Below, one piece after another: positions 9,196 to 16,854 of a stretch of 23,670 nt of DNA (the first letter of the stretch is position 1; every line of letters begins with the position of its first letter). Made by a program: the position numbers and the translations under genes. This DNA is from an uncultured Clostridia bacterium (GTDB lineage Bacteria > Bacillota > Clostridia > Oscillospirales > CAG-272), in the NCBI GenBank assembly GCA_945949385.1, contig CAMFEL010000011.1:1-23670 (forward strand). Direction: 5' to 3'. The notes beneath the pieces are model-generated. The model was not told the DNA's origin. It did not search any database and saw only the letters and a list, made by a program, of their open reading frames with translations.

Positions 9196-9306
9196 AGAGA
9201 GAGGCAGGGGCGGCATCGCCGTGCGACGGCAAATCGGCGCCTGCATCGGGTACTGAACGCTTAAAGGCGCAAAGTAAGTTCTGCGGAGCGAAAGGCAGAT
9301 TTTTGC
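9196..9306 (+). ncRNA. Unassigned structured leader or small RNA upstream of the DUF1292 gene
   Basis: The segment starts at the expected transcription start of the 9161-9189 promoter. GCAGG/CCTGC arms enclose several short GC hairpins (GGCG-GCAT-CGCC, GCCG-TGCGA-CGGC). They are followed by a GAAC...GTTC arm and a 5-bp hairpin TCTGC/GCAGA with five T, a plausible weak terminator near 9304. A second TATAAT at 9354-9359, without a good -35, could start the DUF1292 mRNA separately. I compared it with the main riboswitch classes from memory (TPP, FMN, glycine, SAM, lysine, c-di-GMP, THF, ZTP, fluoride) and recognised none. It may be an attenuator or an independent sRNA. Confidence 0.35.
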
Positions 9307-9379
9307 ATATTTATATGTGCAAAATTTTGCATATCCGCGCCGCATACGGACAATATAATGAAAGGCACAGGTGTTTTTT

Positions 9380-9688
9380 ATGGCAGAAAATGACGAAATC
9401 TTCGAGGGCGACGATATTTATACTCTGACCGACTAGGACGGTACCGAAGGCGATTTCCAGCTTATCGGCAGTATTGAGGAGGACGGCGTTACCTACTATG
9501 CCCTCTTCCCCTACACCGAGGACGACAGCGAGCCCGAGGAATATATCGTGCTCCGCGGCGAAAAGGACGAAAACGGCGAAGAAATTCTGGTGTCTATTGA
9601 GGACGATGAGGAATTCGACCGTATCGCCGACATTTTCGACGACGAGTTTGCCGATATCGATTACGATATGGAGCCCGAGGACGAGTAA
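9380..9688 (+). pseudogene. DUF1292 family protein (YrzB-like), broken by an in-frame TAG
   Basis: Read from ATG 9380 to TAA 9686 the frame encodes a very acidic protein of 102 codons that I recognise as DUF1292: MAENDEIFEGDDIYTLTD, then GDFQLIGSIEEDG, YYALFPY, EEYIVLRGEKDENGEE, DDEEFDRIADIFDDEF. Codon 19 (9434-9436) is TAG, where the pattern TLTD-x-DGTE leads one to expect Glu (GAG or GAA, so one G to T change). No suitable restart follows; the next ATG is almost at the end. The rest of the frame is intact and its amino-acid pattern is unchanged, so the event is recent, is a sequencing or assembly error, or is read through. DUF1292 proteins are small, of unknown role, and often lie near ruvX and alaS; here the gene stands alone. 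Start spacing is ordinary (AGGTG 6 bases upstream). Confidence 0.75.
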
Positions 9689-9697
9689 TCGGCTTTC

Positions 9698-9860
9698 GTC
9701 CTGCGGTGCGCGTGATAAGGAATGTAGTTAAACCCACGATTGATTAAAGGAACCTGACCCCGGGACAGGTATGCAGGCCTCCCGCCGCCTTTTTGAAAGG
9801 TCGGCGGACGTTGGAAGCACAAACTCCTGCGGCGAGGGTGCCGCCTTGCACATGCAGGGT
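9698..9860 (+). ncRNA. ssrS: Structured ncRNA, possibly 6S RNA
   Basis: A closing stem pairs CCTGC-G-GTGC (9700-9709) with GCAC-AT-GCAGG (9848-9858). Inside lie a hairpin CCTG...CAGG, an apical stem CCGCCG-CCTTT...AAAGG-T-CGGCGG, a GCAGG/CCTGC pairing below it, and a small hairpin GCGGC-GAGGGT-GCCGC on the 3' side. The rod shape with unpaired 5' and 3' strands and a small 3' hairpin, the roughly 160-nt length, and segments such as GTTAAACCCAC and GGAAGCACAAAC resemble Firmicute 6S RNA as I remember it. 6S RNA binds and sequesters the housekeeping RNA polymerase. The class assignment is from memory and uncertain; the presence of a folded RNA is better supported. No promoter is obvious directly upstream, so it may be cut from a longer transcript. 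Confidence 0.45.
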
Positions 9861-9944
9861 TTATTAATTATTTCCTCACACGGCACAGCGGGCGATTATA
9901 TGACGGTAAAACCGCAGGCTTCACTCGGCCGTACGGCTTTACGC

Positions 9945-9985
9945 AAAAAACAGCGGCAGGGTTTTGACCCTGCCGCTGTTTTTTT
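9945..9985 (+). terminator. Strong rho-independent terminator
   Basis: A perfect 12-bp stem (9951-9962 with 9967-9978) and TTTG loop, with seven T after it and six A before it. It could act in both directions and closes the transcript carrying the DUF1292 remnant and the ncRNA. Confidence 0.95.
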
Positions 9986-10129
9986 ACTTTTTATACTCTT
10001 TATCCCGATTTCTTTACGCCGTGCTATAATGTCGCAGCGTCCCTCCGGCTGAGCTCGGGTAACCTGCGGAAGGCAGCAGATTTCCTGCATTTTCCGCATC
10101 CCGGCATATACCCTTCCTTTCGATAATTA
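9986..10129. other. Non-coding stretch with an isolated -10 box and a long hairpin
   Basis: TATAAT at 10024-10029 has no convincing -35. About 25 bases later CGGG (10056-10059) and TGCGGAA (10065-10071) pair with TTCCGCA (10092-10098) and CCCG (10100-10103), with an inner GCAG/CTGC, giving one long interrupted hairpin. No T-run follows, so it is not a normal terminator. No coding sequence is supported here. Confidence 0.4.
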
Positions 10130-10158
10130 TTGACACATATCTTTGTGTATGGTATTAT
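10130..10158 (+). promoter_or_regulatory. Promoter of the redox fusion-importer operon
   Basis: TTGACA (10130-10135), 17-base spacer, TATTAT (10153-10158), leaving an 86-base leader with a small ACGGC-TTAT-GCCGT hairpin before ATG 10245. It is the only strong promoter before 15510 on this strand. Confidence 0.85.
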
Positions 10159-10244
10159 TAAAACAGTTTACGGCTTATGCCGTTTATGCGCGTTTCAGCA
10201 TAATATACTGATATTTCAATAACTCAAAAAGTGAGGATTATTAT

Positions 10245-12815
10245 ATGAGAATTCTTGTCATCGGAGGCGTGGCTGCCGGCACAAAGGCGGCCGCAAAAAT
10301 AAAGCGCGAAGACCGGTCGGCGCAGGTGGATATTTACACCAAAAGCGCGGATATTTCCTATGCGGGTTGCGGTTTGCCCTACTATGTGGGCGGCGAAATT
10401 GAGTCGAGAGAGGAGCTTATCGTAAACTCTCCCGAAAAATTTGCTTCTCTTACGGGCGCGTCCGTACATACGGGCGAAGAAGCAGTAAGCGTAGACCCTG
10501 TGGCCAAAACCGCAGTTTTCAAGAACACCTCCACCGGAGCATGTCAGACGGTGTCATACGACAAGCTGATAATTGCCAGCGGAGCGACGCCTGTTGTTCC
10601 CAATATAGACGGCGTGGAGCTTCGCGGCGTTTTTACGGTCCGCACGCCCGATGACGCTATTGCAATCCGTGACTATATCGAAAAGAACAACTGCAAAAAG
10701 GCTGTTGTGGTAGGCGCGGGCTTTATCGGCATGGAAATGGCGGAAAATCTTGCGGCGCAGGGGCTGTCCGTAACCGTTGCGGATATGACCTCTCAGATTC
10801 TTCCCAACATACTGGACCCCGAAATGGCAGGATATGCCGCAAGAAAGCTTCGGGAAAACGGGATGAGAATCATGACCGGCACCTCCGTTTCCGCCATCAG
10901 GGGCGACTCGTCCGTTCCCGCCGTGACGACAAGCGCGGGAGAGGTTGCGGCTGACATAGTTATTCTCAGCATCGGCATCCGTCCCGCCACCGCCTTTCTC
11001 CAAAACACCGGAATTGAAATGATAAAGGGCGCCGTTGCGGTTGACGAATATCAGAAGACGAATATTGATGATATATACGCGGTGGGCGACTGCGCCGTGG
11101 TGAAAAACCGCATTACGGGAGAGCCTCAGTGGTCTGCCATGGGCTCTACCGCCAATATTACCGCAAGATGTCTTGCAAAAACCCTTACGGGGACGGACAG
11201 CAAGTATTACGGCTGTCTCGGAACAGGCGTTGTAAAGCTTTCCGCCTCACTTAACGCCGGCAGAACGGGACTTTCCGAGGAGCAGGCGAGAAATGCGGGA
11301 TACGATGTTGCAACCGCTGTTTGCGTCACCGACGACAAGGCGCACTATTATCCCGACTCATCATCATTTGTTACAAAGCTTATTGCAGACAAGACTACGG
11401 GAAAGCTTCTGGGTATGCAGGTCATAGGCAGCGGCGCGGTGGATAAAATGACTGATATTGCCGTTGTGGGAATTTCGGCAGGACTTAAGGTTGGCGATTT
11501 TGACACTATGGACATGGCTTACGCTCCGCCTTTTTCCACAGCTATACATCCCTTCGTTCAGGCTTCATATGTATTGCAGAACAAAATGAGCGGCGATTTT
11601 GAAACCTTTACTCCCGCGGAGTATCTTGCCGGGAAAGCCAAGGATTACCGTGTGATCGACGTACAGCCCTCGCCGAAGATTTTCGGCGCGCAGTGGGTTG
11701 ATCTCGGCAAGGTTGACGGCGAGGTCGAAGGGCTGAAAAAGGACGAAAAGCTGCTCCTTGTATGCGCAAAGGGCAAGCGAGGATATTTCCTGCAGAACAG
11801 GCTGAAATACTTTGGTTACACCGACACAAAGGTACTGGAGGGCGGCGCGTTCTTCAATACGGTAAAGGTGGAAAATCCCACGGGCACCCTCTCCCCCGAG
11901 GAAATTAAGAGAGTTAAGGGGCTCGGCTGTCTCAGGGACAAGCGCTATGCAGATATTTTCAATGTGAGAGTTATTACCAAAAACGGCAAAATAACTGCGG
12001 CGCAGCAGCATATAATCGCCGAAGCCGCCGAAAAATACGGCAGCGGAGAGGTGACTATGACTTCCCGCCTGACGCTGGAAATCCAGGGCGTTCCCTATGC
12101 AAATATTGCAGAGCTTATTGAATATCTCAACGAAAACGGACTTATTACAGGCGGCACGGGCTCTCTTGTCCGTCCCGTTGTTTCCTGTAAGGGCACTACC
12201 TGTCAGTACGGTCTTATAGACACCTTCGGACTCAGCGAAAAAATTCACGACCGCTTCTATATGGGTTACCACGGCGTTACTCTGCCCCACAAGTTCAAGA
12301 TAGCGGTAGGCGGCTGTCCCAACAACTGCGTAAAGCCCGATCTTAACGATCTGGGAATAGTCGGTCAGCGCGTGCCCCTGCTGAATGCGGAAAAGTGCAG
12401 GGGCTGTAAAAAATGTCAGGTTGAGAGCTCCTGCCCCATTAAAGCCGCAAGACTTGAAGACGGAAAACTCGTCATCGGTGCGGACTGCAACAACTGCGGA
12501 CGCTGCAAGGGCAAGTGTCCCTTCGGCGCAGTGCCCGAATATACCGACGGATACAAGGTATATATCGGCGGCAGATGGGGCAAGAAATACGCAAACGGAA
12601 TACCCCTTGACAAGGTCTTCACTTCCGAAGACGAGGTTATGGATCTTATCGAGCGCGCAATTCTCTTTTTCCGCGACGAGGGTATTACCGGCGAGCGCTT
12701 TGCGGATACTATAAAGCGTCTGGGATTTGATTATGTTCAGGACAAGCTGATAAACAGTAAAATCGACAAGGACGCAATTCTCAACAAAACAGTTAAAGGC
12801 GGTGCAACCTGCTGA
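10245..12815 (+). CDS. Multidomain redox fusion: CoA-disulfide reductase-like, rhodanese, sulfite/nitrite reductase half, ferredoxin
   Basis: 856 residues, GTGAGG before the ATG. Residues 1-450: class III pyridine nucleotide-disulfide oxidoreductase (CoA-disulfide reductase/NADH oxidase group), with FAD-binding GGVAAG 7-12, redox C42 in GCGLPYY, NAD-binding GAGFIG 157-162 and the second FAD motif YAVGDCA near 278. Residues about 455-540: rhodanese-like domain with C507 in the loop VCAKGKRG. Residues about 570-705: ferredoxin-like half plus siroheme/Fe4S segment of sulfite/nitrite reductases, with C648, C653, C691 and C695; the first pair is C-x4-C, where C-x5-C is usual. Residues 715-760: two [4Fe-4S] clusters (C718, 721, 724, 730; C748, 751, 754, 758). 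From family knowledge CoADR-rhodanese fusions reduce persulfides or polysulfides. Electron flow from NAD(P)H through FAD to FeS/siroheme is inference. Cytoplasmic. Its TGA overlaps the next ATG by one base. Confidence 0.9.
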   Translation: MRILVIGGVAAGTKAAAKIKREDRSAQVDIYTKSADISYAGCGLPYYVGGEIESREELIVNSPEKFASLTGASVHTGEEAVSVDPVAKTAVFKNTSTGACQTVSYDKLIIASGATPVVPNIDGVELRGVFTVRTPDDAIAIRDYIEKNNCKKAVVVGAGFIGMEMAENLAAQGLSVTVADMTSQILPNILDPEMAGYAARKLRENGMRIMTGTSVSAIRGDSSVPAVTTSAGEVAADIVILSIGIRPATAFLQNTGIEMIKGAVAVDEYQKTNIDDIYAVGDCAVVKNRITGEPQWSAMGSTANITARCLAKTLTGTDSKYYGCLGTGVVKLSASLNAGRTGLSEEQARNAGYDVATAVCVTDDKAHYYPDSSSFVTKLIADKTTGKLLGMQVIGSGAVDKMTDIAVVGISAGLKVGDFDTMDMAYAPPFSTAIHPFVQASYVLQNKMSGDFETFTPAEYLAGKAKDYRVIDVQPSPKIFGAQWVDLGKVDGEVEGLKKDEKLLLVCAKGKRGYFLQNRLKYFGYTDTKVLEGGAFFNTVKVENPTGTLSPEEIKRVKGLGCLRDKRYADIFNVRVITKNGKITAAQQHIIAEAAEKYGSGEVTMTSRLTLEIQGVPYANIAELIEYLNENGLITGGTGSLVRPVVSCKGTTCQYGLIDTFGLSEKIHDRFYMGYHGVTLPHKFKIAVGGCPNNCVKPDLNDLGIVGQRVPLLNAEKCRGCKKCQVESSCPIKAARLEDGKLVIGADCNNCGRCKGKCPFGAVPEYTDGYKVYIGGRWGKKYANGIPLDKVFTSEDEVMDLIERAILFFRDEGITGERFADTIKRLGFDYVQDKLINSKIDKDAILNKTVKGGATC

Positions 12816-13771
12816 TGAAAAAACTGACAGCCGCCGTAATGGCTCTGCTTCTGCTGACACTTTGCGCCTGCTCCGGGAAAACGCCCGAGGAAGAGCCGCA
12901 AAGTGCGGACAGCGCAGTTGCGTTTACAGACGCACTGGGACGTGAGATAGTCCTTGACAAATGCCCGGAACGCACGGCTGCGCTTATCGGCAGCTTTGCC
13001 GATGTCTGGACTCTGGCCGGCGGCACCCTGTGTGCCGCCGCGGATGACGCGTGGAACGATTTCGGTCTTGACCTTGGGGACGCCGTAAACATTGGCGGCG
13101 CCCATTCTCCCGGTCTTGAAGCGCTGCTGTCGCAAGACCCGGATTTTGTTCTTGCCAGCGCCTCCACCGCCGCCGATGTGGAAATGAAAGAAGCACTGGA
13201 GAGCGCCGGGATAACGGTTGCATATTTTGATGTGGACTGCTTTGAAGACTATCTCGCCATGCTCGACATCTGCACCGACATTACGGGCAGAAAGGATTTG
13301 TACGAGCAATACGGAACAAATATTGCGGCAGAGATAGAGGCTGTGAGAGAAGAATGCGCCGCGGCGGAATTGCCTGAGGAAAAGCGCACGGTACTGCTGC
13401 TCAGAGCCTCCGCCGGCTCCGTCAAAGCAAAGGGAAGCGAAGGCACCGTTCTCGGCGAAATGCTTGCCGATCTGGGGTGTATCAATATTGCGGACAGTGA
13501 CACTTCCATTCTGGAAAATCTGAGTGCGGAAAGCGTTATCCGTCAGAACCCATACCGAATTTTTGCAGTCACTATGGGCGACGACACCGACAAAGCCATG
13601 GAAAACCTTGACAAAGTAATCGGGGAAAATCCCGCGTGGAGCTCTCTCGAAGCACTCAGGGAAAACAGGCTGTATGTTATGGACAGAAAATTATTCAATA
13701 TAAAACCCAATGCTAAATGGGCAAATTCATATGCACAACTCAGCGAAATACTGCTTGAAAAAGACAGATAG
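12815..13771 (+). CDS. ABC importer substrate-binding lipoprotein (siderophore/heme/cobalamin type)
   Basis: 318 residues. Its ATG shares the A of the upstream TGA, so translation is coupled to the redox fusion. The signal ends with lipobox L16-C-A-C19, anchoring the protein to the outer membrane face. It then follows the FepB/BtuF (cluster A, helix-backbone) pattern: FTDALGREIVLDKCPERTAA near the start of the mature domain, a first lobe with DPDFVLASAS, and a second lobe ending NPAWSSLEALRENRLYVMD. Such proteins capture Fe(III)-siderophores, heme, cobalamin or related chelates. The ligand cannot be read from sequence, but the siroheme/FeS enzyme upstream makes an iron, heme or corrinoid compound attractive; this is inference. 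Confidence 0.9.
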   Translation: MKKLTAAVMALLLLTLCACSGKTPEEEPQSADSAVAFTDALGREIVLDKCPERTAALIGSFADVWTLAGGTLCAAADDAWNDFGLDLGDAVNIGGAHSPGLEALLSQDPDFVLASASTAADVEMKEALESAGITVAYFDVDCFEDYLAMLDICTDITGRKDLYEQYGTNIAAEIEAVREECAAAELPEEKRTVLLLRASAGSVKAKGSEGTVLGEMLADLGCINIADSDTSILENLSAESVIRQNPYRIFAVTMGDDTDKAMENLDKVIGENPAWSSLEALRENRLYVMDRKLFNIKPNAKWANSYAQLSEILLEKDR

Positions 13772-14756
13772 AAAAAGGTGGCTGTATCTTACAGGCTTCC
13801 TGCTTCTTGCCGCGGCAATTGCTGCGGGAGTGCTCATAGGAAGCACAAGGCTTAGCTTTTCCGAAATAGCCGACGCCTTTACCCGCGGTTTTAACTTTTC
13901 GGCGGGTACAAGGATCTTTGCCTATGTAAGACTTCCCAGAACGGCGGCTTCCCTTGTTTGCGGAGCGGCTCTTGCCGTGTCGGGCGCGGTAATACAGGGC
14001 GTTCTTGCAAACCGTCTTGCCTCCCCAAGCATTATAGGTGTAAACTCCGGCGCGGGACTTGCCGTAACGGTGTGCACCGCTCTCGGCATTTACGGAGGCT
14101 GGCGGCTGTCCCTGTTTTCATTTCTCGGCGCTTTTGCCGCCGTGATGCTTGTAAGCCTCGGCTCGCGGAAATGGGGAGCGTCACGCGGCACCGTTATACT
14201 TATCGGCGTGGCTATGAACAGCCTGCTGGGCGCCGTTTCGGACACTATCGTTACCTTCGTGCCCAATGTGGGGGTTATGAGCAACGATTTCAAAATCGGA
14301 GAGTTTTCCGCAGTAACATATCAGAAGCTTCTGCCAGCGGCGGTAATAATTTCGGCGGCAATCGTAATACTTCTTACCCTGTCAAACCAATTGGATGTGC
14401 TGACTCTGGGGGAGGACAACGCAAGAGCGCTCGGTATGAACGCTTCGGCTATGCGCACTCTGTTTCTGCTTTTGGCGGCACTTCTTGCAGGCTGTGCCGT
14501 CAGCCTTGCGGGGCTCCTTTCCTTTGTAGGGCTTATGGTTCCCCATATGGTCAGACGCATAGCGGGGACAAAATCGTCGGATCTTCTGGGGCTGTGCGCA
14601 CTGCTGGGCGCCTCTTTTGTATGTATCTGCGACACGGTGGCAAGAACGGTCTTCGCCCCTTACGAAATACCCGTGGGTATTATTATGGCGTTCCTCGGCG
14701 CTCCCTTCTTCGTGTTTATCCTTATCAGAGGAAAAGGAGGTCACGCCCGTGATTGA
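13731..14756 (+). CDS. FecCD/BtuC-type ABC importer permease
   Basis: 341 residues from ATG 13731; the frame is open further to another ATG at 13710, and neither has a clear RBS, so the start is uncertain and probably depends on coupling with the upstream gene, which it overlaps by about 41 bases. About ten membrane segments. Conserved FecCD features: LPRTAASLVCGAALAVSGAV near the N-terminus, NRLASPSIIGVNSGAGLA, and the coupling-helix region GLMVPHMVRRIAG before the last segments, which contacts the ATPase. It forms the homodimeric channel of the importer. The coding sequence runs 8 bases into the ATPase gene. Confidence 0.92.
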   Translation: MHNSAKYCLKKTDRKRWLYLTGFLLLAAAIAAGVLIGSTRLSFSEIADAFTRGFNFSAGTRIFAYVRLPRTAASLVCGAALAVSGAVIQGVLANRLASPSIIGVNSGAGLAVTVCTALGIYGGWRLSLFSFLGAFAAVMLVSLGSRKWGASRGTVILIGVAMNSLLGAVSDTIVTFVPNVGVMSNDFKIGEFSAVTYQKLLPAAVIISAAIVILLTLSNQLDVLTLGEDNARALGMNASAMRTLFLLLAALLAGCAVSLAGLLSFVGLMVPHMVRRIAGTKSSDLLGLCALLGASFVCICDTVARTVFAPYEIPVGIIMAFLGAPFFVFILIRGKGGHARD

Positions 14757-15510
14757 ACTGAAAAACACAGTCTCCGGATACGGCGGCAAACGCGTTCTGG
14801 ACAGCGTCTCTCTCGCTTTTCCCAAAGGGAAGCTGATATCGCTGATAGGCGCCAACGGCTCGGGAAAAAGCACCCTGCTGAAAACAGTTGCGGGTATAAT
14901 AAAAGCGGAGTCGGGAGAAATATTTGTTGACGGAGAGTCTTCGGATGTATTGTCCCGCCGCGACAGAGCAAAAAAGATCGCCTATCTTGCCCAGGGCAGA
15001 AGCGTGCCCGATATGACGGTGGAGCAAATGGTGCTGCACGGAAGATTTCCCCATCTGGGCTATCCACGCAGATACAGCGAAAAAGACAGAAAAATTGCAG
15101 GCGACGCGCTTCGGCAAATGAAGATAGAACCGCTTGCCGACAGACCCCTGTCCTCCCTTTCGGGAGGTATGCGGCAAAAAGCATATATTGCAATGGCGCT
15201 TACGCAGGACACGGATTATATACTGCTTGACGAGCCCACCACATATCTGGATATTTCCAATCAGGTGGAGCTTATGCATATACTGCGCTCCCTTGCCGAT
15301 GCGGGAAAGGGCATCGTGGCGGTCATGCACGACCTTGAGCTGGCGTTCGGCTTTTCCGACAGCATCGCGGTTTTGAAGGACGGCGAGATTGCCGCCTGCG
15401 ATACACCGGAAAGCATATGCAAAGCAGGCTCCGTCAGGGATGTTTTCGGCGTAGAGCTGCAATACGCTCCGGAGACAGGCTTGTATCATTACGGATATAA
15501 AGTGCGCTGA
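14749..15510 (+). CDS. FecE/BtuD-type ABC importer ATPase
   Basis: 253 residues from GTG 14749, chosen because AAAGGAGG (14733-14740) lies 8 bases upstream and the protein then begins VIELKNTVSGYGGKRVLDSV. Upstream in-frame codons lie inside the permease gene. Walker A GANGSGKS 34-41, signature LSGGMRQK, Walker B YILLDEPTTYLD, switch His in VMHDLE. This is the energising subunit for the permease. It overlaps the permease by 8 bases and completes a binding protein-permease-ATPase set with no other transporter gene between. A terminator follows. Confidence 0.95.
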   Translation: MIELKNTVSGYGGKRVLDSVSLAFPKGKLISLIGANGSGKSTLLKTVAGIIKAESGEIFVDGESSDVLSRRDRAKKIAYLAQGRSVPDMTVEQMVLHGRFPHLGYPRRYSEKDRKIAGDALRQMKIEPLADRPLSSLSGGMRQKAYIAMALTQDTDYILLDEPTTYLDISNQVELMHILRSLADAGKGIVAVMHDLELAFGFSDSIAVLKDGEIAACDTPESICKAGSVRDVFGVELQYAPETGLYHYGYKVR

Positions 15511-15539
15511 AGCTTCACATTGCTTTTGAAATACGCAGA

Positions 15540-15595
15540 AATCCCCCGAGGGAGCGGCAAAACTTTGCCGCTCACTCAGGGGATTTTGTTTTTTT
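15540..15595 (+). terminator. Terminator of the importer operon, convergent with the GNAT gene
   Basis: The inner stem GAGCGGCA/TGCCGCTC (15552-15559, 15566-15573) is extended by outer arms AATCCCC/GGGGATT (15540-15546, 15579-15585). A T-rich tract (TTTTGTTTTTTT) runs to 15594. Confidence 0.9.
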
Positions 15596-15649
15596 GTGTA
15601 AAAACAGAAAGTAAAAAGGTATCCTATGTTTCAAAAACAGCCTGCGCCG

Positions 15650-16183
15650 TCAATCCTTGCGGCGAAGCTCGTAATATACGCACAAATGCTCCCTGCCGCG
15701 GTACTCTATATTCTCCGTTTTGCCGGTAAGCTTCATTTCGCACTTTTCGGCGACCCGCCGGCTGGCGGCGTTTTCCTCAAAGGCTCCTACTCTGACCGTC
15801 TTATATCCCATACGAAACAGCTCCTGTGCCGCCGCTCTCAACGCTTCGCTTGCATACCCCCTGTTTTTGAACCGGGGATTTATGACATAGCCTACCTCAA
15901 CAGAGTCACCGTCAGTTTCCACCTCGTTGATAAAGCCTATAAGCCGCTCACCGAGATAAATGCCGTACATAAAGCGCTCCCGCGACAAAGTCGTTTTCAT
16001 AAGAGACTCAAAAAGACTGTCCGCCTCCGCTTCCGTTGTGCAGTCGGGCATCATATATGTTTCTTTGATTTCCTCGCTGCATATAAGCTCTCCGGCAGCG
16101 GCTCTGTCTCTTTCCGAAAAGGCGTGCAGAGTCAGCCGATTTGTCTCTGTTATGTCCCGCTTGGGACTTATTTTGTCGCTCAT
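15650..16183 (-). CDS. GNAT acetyltransferase, RimJ/RimL-like
   Basis: 177 residues. The N-terminus TNRLTLHAFSERD is typical of RimJ/RimL-type enzymes (Acetyltransf_3), which acetylate N-termini or small amines with acetyl-CoA. The acetyl-CoA loop is R104-FKNRGYASEAL, and the C-terminal region NAASRRVAEKCEMKLTGKTE is the usual strand-helix motif (N-xx-S-x-x-x-x-E-K). An RBS with AGGG is 7 bases before ATG. It lies 52 bases after the other GNAT gene, so they are probably co-transcribed, and it converges on the importer terminator. Substrate unknown. Confidence 0.9.
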   Translation of the reverse strand: MSDKISPKRDITETNRLTLHAFSERDRAAAGELICSEEIKETYMMPDCTTEAEADSLFESLMKTTLSRERFMYGIYLGERLIGFINEVETDGDSVEVGYVINPRFKNRGYASEALRAAAQELFRMGYKTVRVGAFEENAASRRVAEKCEMKLTGKTENIEYRGREHLCVYYELRRKD

Positions 16184-16235
16184 ACTTTACCCTGCACCGT
16201 GTGATATACGCTTTGACGCCGCATAATACATATGC

Positions 16236-16781
16236 TCACAGCTTTTTTATCATGGAGATTTCCGCAAGAATGGTGCCGTCCCGCAGCCGTATGGCGTCAG
16301 GTCGGCGCGCCACCTCCGTAAACCCTGCTTTTTTGTACAGCCTCCGCGCCCGCTCGTTACCCTCTATGTAATCAAGCTCAAGCTGCAGAACGCCTTTTTC
16401 TCTTGCCGAAGCGATCATTTCCGAAAACATGGCAGTACCCATACCAAGTCCCCAGTACTTCTGCTTGATTGCTATGGCGACGGACGCCCGATGCCGCGTC
16501 TTTATATGGCGTTCAAAGGATATACTGCATATGCCCGCTATATCCCCTGCGATTACGCATATTATCATCACATCGTAAGGGGAGGCGTTTGATCTTTCGA
16601 TAAACGCCGCCTCCTGCTGCTCTGTCATTGTGCATTCCTCGGGATAGCGGAGAATAAACTCGGTCTCGGCGGCGCAGGTGCGCATAAATTCAATCATAGC
16701 AGCGGCGTCATCTTCCCCGGGGTTTCTTAAAACCGCCCTTCTTCCGTCCTTTAGCGTGATTTCTTTTGTCGGAAATATCAT
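16236..16781 (-). CDS. GNAT acetyltransferase
   Basis: 181 residues, GGAGGT before ATG. Acetyl-CoA pyrophosphate loop Q107-KYWGLGMGTAM (Q-x-x-x-G-x-G-x-G), then LELDYIEGNERARRLYKKAGF, the standard motif B with Asn and the Leu-Tyr-x-Lys-x-Gly-Phe end. It differs in sequence from its neighbour, so the two are not a recent duplication. A TACAAT (16818-16813, minus strand) upstream lacks a clear -35, so it may be read from the sialidase-like operon. Substrate unknown. Confidence 0.92.
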   Translation of the reverse strand: MIFPTKEITLKDGRRAVLRNPGEDDAAAMIEFMRTCAAETEFILRYPEECTMTEQQEAAFIERSNASPYDVMIICVIAGDIAGICSISFERHIKTRHRASVAIAIKQKYWGLGMGTAMFSEMIASAREKGVLQLELDYIEGNERARRLYKKAGFTEVARRPDAIRLRDGTILAEISMIKKL

Positions 16782-16854
16782 ATGACCTCCGCTTAATATT
16801 CAAAAAACTTGCATTGTATCGTTTGTTTGCAGTGGGTAGCCTTCCGCTTTCCCG

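Noticed and set aside
9434..9436. Genome-wide reassignment of TAG to an amino acid
   Set aside because: TAG is the natural stop of the acyltransferase (7019-7021) and of the binding lipoprotein (13769-13771), both at expected lengths.
9771..10052. Plus-strand frame of 93 codons
   Set aside because: It runs through the predicted ncRNA and straight through the strong terminator at 9945-9985; no RBS.
10056..10103. SRP (4.5S) RNA because of a CTGCGGAAGGCAGCAG stretch
   Set aside because: The GGAA is not in the apical tetraloop position and the conserved AGGUCCGGAAGGAAGCAG helix 8 is not formed.
11565..12860. Long minus-strand open frame (431 codons) opposite the redox fusion
   Set aside because: It is antisense to a gene with unmistakable domain motifs, has no RBS or recognisable domain, and follows the codon periodicity of the plus-strand gene.
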